In this document: positions 17,332 through 24,238 of the stretch, piece by piece | Numbering within the stretch: position 1 is the stretch's first letter | How the letters are laid out: each line of letters starts with the position of its first letter | Assembly (NCBI GenBank): GCA_045629285.1 | Contig: JAZQQY010000053.1 | Coordinates: forward strand, 61,850-125,849 | Direction: 5' to 3' | Length of the DNA stretch: 64,000 nt | From: UBA1723 sp045629285 | GTDB lineage: Bacteria > Bacteroidota > Bacteroidia > Bacteroidales > Paludibacteraceae | Position numbers and translations under genes: made by a program | The notes under the pieces: model-generated | What the model was told of the DNA's origin: nothing | Database searches by the model: none | The model's input: only the letters and a program-made list of their open reading frames with translations

Positions 17332-19275
17332 ATGAAGAAGATTATATTCCTATTGGCTTCATTCGTTGCCATCTTTATGGCAATAGCCAACAACTACATG
17401 CACGTCTATTTGAACAATGGTTCAATCCTTGACTTTGATACAGAAAGCCTACTTCGGGTTGACGTTCAAAAGGATTCCTCTTCTAACTCAACCTACCTTC
17501 TTGTTGTTAAAAACGACAGCTCGACACTGCGTATTGACCAGTCTGATATCCAGAAAATAGCATTCGACGATACAATTAACTCGATTTGGGGATTAGAGGT
17601 GAGCGATGTTGACGAAAAAGGTAATGTTTCAATTACTTTTTATGCGAATATAGAAATGGAAACAATATATGGAATTAGAGTAGATTTTTTTAAAGATTAT
17701 GACTTGTTCTTGTACATTAAGAATATCTCTTTGAATTCTCATTTCCCTAATAAATCAGGAATAACTTTTGATTATATACAAGAGAACGATTCTATTTACA
17801 AAATAACAGTGCATGATGTCTATTTTAATGCTAATACTAAAAGTATAGCAGTTTTCATTAGAGTTACTAAAGATGAAAATTCTAATGTCATACGCTGGAA
17901 TAATGAAAATATTGAAAGAATGCCTGTAAGCGGTCAGATCGCCGATCACGATTATGTTGACCTTGGTCTTCCAAGCGGTACACTTTGGGCAACCTACAAC
18001 GTGGGCGCTTCCAAGCCACAGGAATCTGGTTGGCATCTAACATGGGGCGTGGCATATCCGAGTGATTCGTATTACCCAGGCTCGTACAAATGGGGAAGAG
18101 ACTCTATGACGAAGTATAATTCGAAGGATAGCCTGACAATATTGCAGCCAGAGGATGACGCTGCCACAGTCAACTGGGGCTCAGAGTGGCGTATGCCAAC
18201 AGGCGAAGAGTTGCAGGAACTGATAGAATACTGTGAATATAGCAGTACTGAGTTCGAGGGAAGGAAAGGAGCGAAATTCACCGCCACTAACGGTAACTCT
18301 ATTTTTTTCCCTGCTGCTGGGTACGCCGTCGATTGGGTTATCGCTGGTGAGAGTAGCGGCTACTACTGGTCGTCATCTCTCGTGGATGTGGGCGAGAATC
18401 CTGGATTCTTGTACTTCAGGGATGAAAAGGTATACATAGATTACGGCGGGGGAGGTTCCGGACACTCTGTGCGTGCAGTGTGTGCAAAGAAAGAAGAAAG
18501 AAATGTGTATAGTGTGAAATTCTACACATCAGACAGCACTTTGATAAATGCTCAAAATGTATATGAAGGTGCACATCCTAAAGAAGTACAGGCACCAGTA
18601 AGGACTGGCTATGAGTTTGTCGGATGGAGCACTTCATTTGATACAATCACCTCTGATTTGTCTGTTTACGCTATTTATAAAGAGGCTTGCGTCGACCTTG
18701 GCCTTCCATCGGGCACACTTTGGGCAACCTATAACGTGGGTGCCACCAAACCATCAGAATACGGTGACTATTTCGCATGGGGCGAGACCAAGCCAAAGGA
18801 AGACTACAGCTGGAGTACATACAAGTGGACAGAGGACAAAGGCAAAACTTTTACCAAATACGTCCATTCAGAAAAATATGGCACCGTAGACAACAAGATG
18901 GTGTTGGAAGCGGAAGACGATGCAGCGACAGCCAATTGGGGCAAGAACTGGAGGATGCCGACGATCGAGGAGATGCAAGAACTAATCGAAAATTGTGAAT
19001 ATAGCTGGACAACGGTCGATGCAAGGAATGGAATAAAATTCACCGCTACTAACGGCAACTCCATTTTTATTCCCGCTACTGGCTATTTTAATGGATCGGA
19101 TAACTACTATACTGGCGGCCACAGCTTCTACTGGTCATCATCGTGCCAAGAGAAGGAGGAACGTGCTCTACGTATGTACTTTAAAAATGAATATGGGTTT
19201 TCGTTGTATGTAGGTTGTGAAACCGCCTATCGCTGCCCGGGATACTGTGTGCGTGCGGTACGAGCAAAGAATTAG
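17332..19275 (+). CDS. Secreted protein with two FISUMP domains and a Listeria-Bacteroides repeat
   Basis: The 647-residue protein has a signal peptide (IIFLLASFVAIFMAIA). Residues ~83-198 form a domain homologous to one in the preceding BspA protein (DSIWGLEVSDVDEKGNVSIT). Then come a first FISUMP domain (~207-384; YVDLGLPSGTLWATYNVGA, PEDDAATVNWGSEWRMPT), a Listeria-Bacteroides repeat (~392-450; VRTGYEFVGWSTSFD) and a second FISUMP domain (~453-646; YFAWGETKPKE, FYWSSS, VRAVRAKN). FISUMP domains are abundant in secreted proteins of Fibrobacter and Bacteroidota and have no proven biochemical role. Some structural similarity to C-type-lectin-like modules has been proposed. It is probably in one transcript with the BspA gene. 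Confidence 0.8.
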   Translation: MKKIIFLLASFVAIFMAIANNYMHVYLNNGSILDFDTESLLRVDVQKDSSSNSTYLLVVKNDSSTLRIDQSDIQKIAFDDTINSIWGLEVSDVDEKGNVSITFYANIEMETIYGIRVDFFKDYDLFLYIKNISLNSHFPNKSGITFDYIQENDSIYKITVHDVYFNANTKSIAVFIRVTKDENSNVIRWNNENIERMPVSGQIADHDYVDLGLPSGTLWATYNVGASKPQESGWHLTWGVAYPSDSYYPGSYKWGRDSMTKYNSKDSLTILQPEDDAATVNWGSEWRMPTGEELQELIEYCEYSSTEFEGRKGAKFTATNGNSIFFPAAGYAVDWVIAGESSGYYWSSSLVDVGENPGFLYFRDEKVYIDYGGGGSGHSVRAVCAKKEERNVYSVKFYTSDSTLINAQNVYEGAHPKEVQAPVRTGYEFVGWSTSFDTITSDLSVYAIYKEACVDLGLPSGTLWATYNVGATKPSEYGDYFAWGETKPKEDYSWSTYKWTEDKGKTFTKYVHSEKYGTVDNKMVLEAEDDAATANWGKNWRMPTIEEMQELIENCEYSWTTVDARNGIKFTATNGNSIFIPATGYFNGSDNYYTGGHSFYWSSSCQEKEERALRMYFKNEYGFSLYVGCETAYRCPGYCVRAVRAKN

Positions 19276-19325
19276 CGGGAGAGCCTTTTTACGCATTTAT
19301 ATGATCTCTTAAAAGAATTTGAATT

Positions 19326-20099
19326 ATGAGAATAAACTATTTATTGGGAGCATCGCTATTGATAGCAACGATGCCTTTTATCTCTTGTGGAGATGATGAA
19401 GAGAACGAGCCAAATAGTCAGGACAATGAACAGGCTGACAGTGGCTCTGGTGCTGATGATAATAGCAGCAATTTTACCGACCTTTCTGGAAAAGACAGCA
19501 ATGGCCGAGAATATGTCGACCTAGGCCTTCCATCTGGAACCCTATGGGCTAAATACAACGTGGGTGCAACGAAGCCAGAGGAATTTGGCAACTATTTCGC
19601 ATGGGGTGAAACGTCGCCAAAAGATACTTACAAATGGGCAAACTATAAATATGCGACTTTACGTAGTTCTGGGGAGTTGGATTCCTTGACAAAGTACAAT
19701 TTTGGCAATTATGGTTATTGGGGACCAAAAGACAAACTATCGGTTCTTCTTCCAGAGGACGACGCCGCGTCTGCCAATTGGGGTAGTGAGTGGCGAATGC
19801 CTACGGATGAGGATTTCAAAGAGTTGGTAAAGTATTGTCCGTTCGACTGGATTGAAGTTAATGGTGTGCGTGGCATGGGCTTCACAGGTGCAAATGGCAA
19901 TGCTATCTTTTTGCCTGCTGCTGGCTACCGTGACGGATCGGATATCAAAAGTGTTGGCTCTTATGGCAACTATTGGTCGTCTACACTGGTAGAGGAACGA
20001 GAGTATCTTGGTAGCACCATGACCACTTACGATATCGCAGCGACTTGGAGCAGAGCCAACCGTTGCGTCGGCAATCCTGTCCGTGCTGTCCGACGATAA
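19326..20099 (+). CDS. FISUMP-domain lipoprotein
   Basis: The 257-residue protein has a lipoprotein signal ending in ISC (Cys ~21), followed by an acidic Ser/Asn/Gly-rich linker (GDDEENEPNSQDNEQADSGS) typical of surface-exported Bacteroidota lipoproteins. From residue ~60 it is a single FISUMP domain: YVDLGLPSGTLWAKYNVGAT, YFAWGETSPK, PEDDAASANWGSEWRMPT, GNYWSS, PVRAVRR. It follows the two-domain FISUMP protein by 50 nt, forming a three-gene surface-protein cluster with the BspA gene. A bidirectional terminator follows, against the convergent HigBA genes. The acidic linker suggests export to the cell surface. Confidence 0.8.
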   Translation: MRINYLLGASLLIATMPFISCGDDEENEPNSQDNEQADSGSGADDNSSNFTDLSGKDSNGREYVDLGLPSGTLWAKYNVGATKPEEFGNYFAWGETSPKDTYKWANYKYATLRSSGELDSLTKYNFGNYGYWGPKDKLSVLLPEDDAASANWGSEWRMPTDEDFKELVKYCPFDWIEVNGVRGMGFTGANGNAIFLPAAGYRDGSDIKSVGSYGNYWSSTLVEEREYLGSTMTTYDIAATWSRANRCVGNPVRAVRR

Positions 20100-20100
20100 G

Positions 20101-20147
20101 TAGAGACGGGGCATGTCCAATCTTTGCATGCCCCCGTCTTTTTTGCT
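20101..20147. terminator. Bidirectional terminator between the FISUMP lipoprotein and higA
   Basis: GACGGGGCATG pairs with CATGCCCCCGTC with one bulge, followed by six T residues. It sits between convergent genes and starts with the GTAGAGACG motif seen in other intergenic hairpins here. Confidence 0.78.
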
Positions 20148-20159
20148 TAGAAATAGCGA

Positions 20160-20468
20160 TTACCACAACGCCACTCTTCCCATTTCTCCGAGGTCGAGTG
20201 TGCCGGAGTTGGCTCCCATTGCCTTGAACACCTTCACAATAGTGTTCCAGGTGATACTTTTCCCACTCTCAATCTTTGAAATCTGAGCCTCCTTCACTCC
20301 AACCAACTCCCCCAACTGTTTTTGTGTGAGATTCTGTTTCAAACGAGTCTTCTTGATGGCTTCCCCAATAAGGAAGTCTTCAATGTCTTTGTCGTATTTA
20401 TCTCTTCTTTGAGTCCCTTTGACACCAATTAGTCTATCTAGCATTTCTTCATGAGTGATCAATTCCAT
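20160..20468 (-). CDS. HigA-type antitoxin, XRE-family HTH
   Basis: The 102-residue protein carries a helix-turn-helix of the Cro/CI (XRE) type at residues ~45-95 (LTQKQLGELVGVKEAQISKI then ESGKSITWNTIVKVFKAMGA). It lies 4 nt after the RelE/ParE-like toxin gene, in the toxin-first order characteristic of higBA. It should neutralise the toxin and repress the shared promoter. A -7 box (TATCTTTG on the minus strand, plus-strand 20842-20849) lies upstream of the pair. The family is recognised, but the activity is untested. Confidence 0.85.
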   Translation of the reverse strand: MELITHEEMLDRLIGVKGTQRRDKYDKDIEDFLIGEAIKKTRLKQNLTQKQLGELVGVKEAQISKIESGKSITWNTIVKVFKAMGANSGTLDLGEMGRVALW

Positions 20469-20472
20469 AATT

Positions 20473-20811
20473 TCATTTTTTAGATTTATAATACTCTTGT
20501 CTTAAAGATTCTGCTTTCTTTATCTCTTGTTGTGGCGTTTTATTAGTTTTTTTTATAAAACCATGTGTTGCCACTACAACTTTCTTTTGCTCTTTATCCC
20601 AAAAGGCAAGAAGGCGAATACATAAATTGTTGTAAATTGTTCTAAATTCCCATATCTCACCTTCTAGTTTTTTGAATAATTCGTTGTCAATTTTATATCG
20701 ACTTTTATCGATATTGTACACAACTTTATCCTGAACTTTTTCAGGAAGGAGTTTGAGAAACGCATATACCTCTTTTGTGTATATCACGTCAAATTTTGGT
20801 TCGTCATTCAT
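20473..20811 (-). CDS. HigB-type toxin (RelE/ParE superfamily, phage Gp49-like)
   Basis: The 112-residue basic protein matches the Gp49/HigB group: FLKLLPEKVQDKVVYNID, then KLEGEIWEFRTIYNNLCIRL and FWDKEQKKVVVATHGFIKKT. Members are ribosome-dependent mRNA interferases that cut mRNA during translation. The conserved Arg in EFRTIY and the Lys-rich HGFxKKTNKTP segment are retained, and the length is normal, so the toxin looks intact. The antitoxin follows 4 nt downstream. Upstream lies repeat R4, then the divergent DUF285 gene. Confidence 0.85.
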   Translation of the reverse strand: MNDEPKFDVIYTKEVYAFLKLLPEKVQDKVVYNIDKSRYKIDNELFKKLEGEIWEFRTIYNNLCIRLLAFWDKEQKKVVVATHGFIKKTNKTPQQEIKKAESLRQEYYKSKK

Positions 20812-20894
20812 TTTTTATACTGTTATTAATCAACATTGGTGCAAAGATAAAATAAACTTTCCTATTTTGGAAAGCTTGTTCGAATTTTTTTGAT

Positions 20895-20962
20895 CGGCCA
20901 CGGTAGATGAGTGAGCCATCTCCTCCCTTTAAGGGAGGTCGGGATGGCCTTTCCCGCATTTA
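20895..20962 (+). repeat. Dispersed repeat family R, copy R4
   Basis: CGGCCACGGTAGATGAGTGA, then CCATCTCC, the core TCCCTTTAAGGGAGG, then TCGGGATGGCCTTTCCCGC. It lies between the divergent higB promoter and the DUF285 gene's own -7 box (TATATTTG, 20967-20974). Confidence 0.86.
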
Positions 20963-20993
20963 TTTATATATTTGCCATTGTAATTGAATCACT

Positions 20994-22184
20994 ATGGAAT
21001 ATAAATATCATCCTAAGACTAAAGAGCAGTTAGAAGAAGCAATCAGAGCGGAAATCAAATTGCAAGGAAACGGTGCAGATCTAAACTGTATTGACACCTC
21101 TGCTATTACTGACATGTCGACTATATTTAAGAATAGCCAGTTCAACGGGGACATATCCAAATGGGATGTGAGCAATGTCATAAATATGACACGTATGTTT
21201 GAGCATAGCAAGTTCAACGGAGATATCTCCAAGTGGAATGTGAGCAACGTCAAGGATATGGCGTGGATGTTTGCGGATAGTCAGTTTAATGGTGACATCT
21301 CTAAGTGGGATGTGAGCAACGTCACATATATGTCGTATATGTTTGTGGATAGCCAATTCAACGGAGATATCTCCAAGTGGAATGTAAGCAACGTCAAGGA
21401 TATGTCGTGGATGTTTGCGAATAGTCAGTTCAATGGAGATATCTCCAAGTGGAATGTGAGCAACGTCAAGGATATTGGGGGGATGTTTGGAGGAAGTCAA
21501 TTCAACGGGGACATATCCAAATGGGATGTGAGCAATGTCATAAATATGACACGTATGTTTGAGCATAGCAAGTTCAACGGTGATATCTCCCAATGGGATG
21601 TGAGCAACGTCACGAATATGTGGTTTATGTTTTTTAAGAGCCAGTTCAACGGGAATATCTCCAAATGGGATGTGGGCAACGTCGCTAATATGGCGTATAT
21701 GTTTGCGGAAAGTAAGTTCAATGGCAACATCTCTAAGTGGAATGTGGGCAACGTCGCTAATATGGCGTGGATGTTTTCGAAAAGCCAGTTCAACGGAGAC
21801 ATATCCAAGTGGGATGTGAGCAACGTCACTGATATGAGGAATATGTTTGCGGAAAGCCAGTTCAACGGAGATATCTCCCAATGGGATGTAAGTAATGTCA
21901 CAAAGATGGAAGATATATTTCTTGATAGTAAGTTTGATGGCGACATAAGCAAATGGAACATTGACAATGTCGAAGATGACAGATCTTCATTATTAGAATT
22001 TGGTGTTTATAAAGGAGATCATTCCTCCGATGAAGAATCGAAAGAGTCGGGATTGACATATAGCGACAGAGGAGAATCGTCTCTGGTATGTTATGACGAG
22101 GATTCCCAGCCGGGAAAGAAGAAAGAGGAGGAACCCTCTATCTTTGACAAACTGAAAAATGCATTCGGAAAGATATTCGGATAA
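20994..22184 (+). CDS. DUF285 / BspA-type 25-residue repeat protein, paralogue 1
   Basis: The 396-residue protein is built from about eleven 25-residue repeats (QFNGDISKWDVSNVTDMSYM followed by FADS). This is the DUF285-type repeat known from mycoplasma and Bacteroidota leucine-rich surface proteins. The N-terminus (YHPKTKEQLEEAI) has no signal peptide or lipobox. The C-terminal ~50 residues are acidic and end in an amphipathic helix (IFDKLKNAFGKIFG). Two repeat blocks (21142-21220 and 21502-21580) are essentially identical in DNA, a sign of recent expansion or conversion. The gene has its own TATATTTG box and a paralogue directly downstream. Function is unknown. Confidence 0.75.
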   Translation: MEYKYHPKTKEQLEEAIRAEIKLQGNGADLNCIDTSAITDMSTIFKNSQFNGDISKWDVSNVINMTRMFEHSKFNGDISKWNVSNVKDMAWMFADSQFNGDISKWDVSNVTYMSYMFVDSQFNGDISKWNVSNVKDMSWMFANSQFNGDISKWNVSNVKDIGGMFGGSQFNGDISKWDVSNVINMTRMFEHSKFNGDISQWDVSNVTNMWFMFFKSQFNGNISKWDVGNVANMAYMFAESKFNGNISKWNVGNVANMAWMFSKSQFNGDISKWDVSNVTDMRNMFAESQFNGDISQWDVSNVTKMEDIFLDSKFDGDISKWNIDNVEDDRSSLLEFGVYKGDHSSDEESKESGLTYSDRGESSLVCYDEDSQPGKKKEEEPSIFDKLKNAFGKIFG

Positions 22185-22230
22185 ATTCGGCCACAGTAGC
22201 CAATTGTCATGCCATCATAAACGAATCAGT

Positions 22231-23076
22231 ATGGAATTAAAATATCATCCTAAGACTAAAGAAGAATTATTGGACGCAATAAAAAAAGAAATTATATTGC
22301 AAGGAAACAGTGCAGATCTAAACTGTATTGACACCTCTGCTATTACTGATATGTCTCTTTTGTTTTATGATAGCAAATTTAATGGAGACATATCTCAATG
22401 GAATGTGAGCAACGTCAAGAATATGGGGAGTATGTTTGCGTATAGTCAGTTCAATGGAGATATCTCCAAGTGGAATGTGAGCAATGTTACTGATATGACA
22501 GGTATGTTTAGAGAAAGTCAGTTCAACGGAGATATCTCCAAGTGGAACGTATCAAAGGTAACCGATATGCTTAGTATGTTCAGTAGTAGTCAGTTCAACG
22601 GAGATATCTCTAATTGGGATGTGAGTAAAGTCAAGGATATGGCGTATATGTTTGCGCATAGTCAGTTCAACGGAGACATATCCAAGTGGGATGTGAGCAA
22701 CGTCACTGATATGAGGAATATGTTTGCGGAAAGCCAGTTCAACGGAGATATCTCCCAATGGGATGTAAGTAATGTCACAAAGATGAAAGATATATTTCTT
22801 GATAGTAAGTTTGATGGCGACATAAGCAATTGGAATATAGACATGGTTGAGGATGACAGATCTTCTTTATTGGAATTCGGTGTTTATAAAAGAGATTTTA
22901 CCTATGATGAAACTACTGAATCAACAGAGACAGGATTGACATACAACAAAAACGATGTAAACGAGTCTTTGGTTTGTTATGACGAATCCGGAAACTCTCC
23001 GTCGGAAAAGGAAAAGGAAGGGGAAACCTCTATCTTTGACAAACTGAAAAATGCATTCGGAAAGATATTCGGATAA
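22231..23076 (+). CDS. DUF285 / BspA-type 25-residue repeat protein, paralogue 2
   Basis: The 281-residue tandem paralogue of the preceding gene has about seven 25-residue repeats. I chose the ATG at 22231 because it aligns with the paralogue's N-terminus (MELKYHPKTKEELLDAI). In-frame codons upstream overlap the end of gene 1 and have no homology. About 165 bp of the last repeats (22670-22834) is nearly identical to 21791-21955 of paralogue 1, and both proteins end in DKLKNAFGKIFG. The 3' flanks are also duplicated (CGGCCACAGTAG at 22188, CGGCCACGGTAG at 23089). As in paralogue 1, there is no signal peptide. Confidence 0.75.
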   Translation: MELKYHPKTKEELLDAIKKEIILQGNSADLNCIDTSAITDMSLLFYDSKFNGDISQWNVSNVKNMGSMFAYSQFNGDISKWNVSNVTDMTGMFRESQFNGDISKWNVSKVTDMLSMFSSSQFNGDISNWDVSKVKDMAYMFAHSQFNGDISKWDVSNVTDMRNMFAESQFNGDISQWDVSNVTKMKDIFLDSKFDGDISNWNIDMVEDDRSSLLEFGVYKRDFTYDETTESTETGLTYNKNDVNESLVCYDESGNSPSEKEKEGETSIFDKLKNAFGKIFG

Positions 23077-23130
23077 ATTCGGCCACGGTAGCCAATCGTC
23101 ATGCTGACGATTGCCAACCATGGCCTGGTT

Positions 23131-23188
23131 TAATAACCGTTCCACGGTAGATGAGTGAGCCATCTCCTCTCTTTATGGGAGGGCGGAT
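23131..23188 (+). repeat. Dispersed repeat family R, copy R5
   Basis: TTTAATAACCGTTCCACGGT, then AGATGAGTGAGCCATCTCC and the variant core TCTTTATGGGAGGGCGG. It lies between the second DUF285 gene and the RhuM remnant. It is more diverged in the core than R3 or R4. Confidence 0.8.
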
Positions 23189-23327
23189 TGAATTATCATT
23201 GTTGCCAAAAGAGTGTGAATTGAATAAGAATTTTGCTAATTTTGCAAATGATTCAAAGCGTTTGAATTAAACGCGTGTATGATTAGAATTTTAGAATGTT
23301 GATTTAATTTGTAATAGTTACAAAAAA

Positions 23328-23907
23328 ATGGAAATGAATGTGACTAATGATGACACAAAACAAGTGCCAGTGAGTGATCAATCTCAAATAGTGCTTTATC
23401 AGCCAGATGAAACGATCTCTATAGAAGTTAAACTTGATGCTGAGCATGATACGGTGTGGCTATCTACTACTCAAATAGCACAATTGTTTATAAAGGAAGA
23501 ATCTAATATCCGTCGTCATATTGGAAATATATTTTCAGAAGGAGAATTAGAAAGAGAGAATAACGTGCATTTTTTACACGTTAATGGAGTCAAGAAACCA
23601 GTTCCGTTCTATAATCTTGACGTTATCATATCTGTTGGTTGTCGAGTGCATTCTCATCAAGGAATCGTATTTCGACGTTGGGCTACCAAAGTGCTGAAAG
23701 ATTATCTTCTTCATGGTTATTCCATAAATCGTCAACTTGTGGCGATGCAGGAGAGAATGGAAGAAAGAAAGCCATGATCGTTGGCTGGTCATAGATGATC
23801 GAATATATCATTGTGGACATTCGTTAAATGCCAATGGAGGTCATAAGATTAGTGCTATTGCTTTGATGGGCTTTTCTCCTGAATTTATTTTGTCGGAAAT
23901 AGGATAA
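23328..23907 (+). pseudogene. RhuM-family gene with internal deletion and frameshift
   Basis: Residues 1-149 (23328-23777) match the RhuM ('virulence protein RhuM') N-terminal region: HDTVWLSTTQIAQLF, ESNIRRHIGNIFSEGEL, FYNLDVIISVGCRVHS, FRRWATKVLKDYLLHG. The frame stops at 23777 after MQERMEERKP. A second frame starting within the same bases continues SHDRWLVIDDRIYHCGHSLN to a stop at 23905-23907. This matches the HDRxLIIDDxxYHxGxSLK C-terminal segment seen in some Bacteroidota relatives. The middle of the protein is missing, so this looks like a deletion with a frame change. Repeats R5 and R6 sit immediately on either side. Confidence 0.72.
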
Positions 23908-23908
23908 C

Positions 23909-24034
23909 GGACCCTCTAAATCTCCCTTAAAGGGAGACTTTGGCAAAAATGATGAGGAATAGATTCCAATTATTTTCTAATTAGAAATTATAGTAATGAG
24001 CCATCTCCTCCCTTTAAGGGAGGTCGGGAGGGTC
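23909..24034. repeat. MITE-like element of family R (R6 and R7 as terminal inverted repeats)
   Basis: A ~125-bp unit runs from GGACCCTC (R6, 23909-23944) to GAGGGTC (R7, 23995-24034). The two ends are inverted copies sharing GACCCTC and the core CTCCCTTAAAGGGAG, differing mainly in 5 bases between these blocks. The interior is AT-rich and encodes nothing. It begins directly after the stop of the RhuM remnant. Together with the lysS leader it accounts for the gene-free stretch 23908-24238. Confidence 0.75.
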
Positions 24035-24121
24035 TTTTCTGGATTCAAATCCCAATCAAGTCGCATAAATTCCACGTTGACATACTAAAAACACATTCAG
24101 ACCACCTTTTTATCTACTTTT

Positions 24122-24154
24122 TTTGCACTAATAAGCAACTTTTTTCTAATTTTG
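24122..24154 (+). promoter_or_regulatory. lysS promoter
   Basis: TTTG at 24122-24125 and TAATTTTG at 24147-24154 are spaced 21 nt apart, a good match to the Bacteroidota consensus. The leader to the ATG is about 84 nt. Confidence 0.75.
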
Positions 24155-24238
24155 CCTTAAATTCGCCTTTTAAGAGCGTGCTTTTAAGAGTCGTTTTGTG
24201 TATCGGAAAAGAAAGAAAAAAGAAAACAAGATAAAAAC

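Noticed and set aside
21081..21881. Antisense frame (266 codons) opposite the first DUF285 gene
   Set aside because: It is the complement of the 75-bp repeats. Repetition keeps it open. There is no promoter and no known family.
20994..23076. Possible CRISPR array from regularly spaced repeats
   Set aside because: The 75-bp periodicity is a coding repeat of 25 residues in frame, with no unique spacers and no cas genes.
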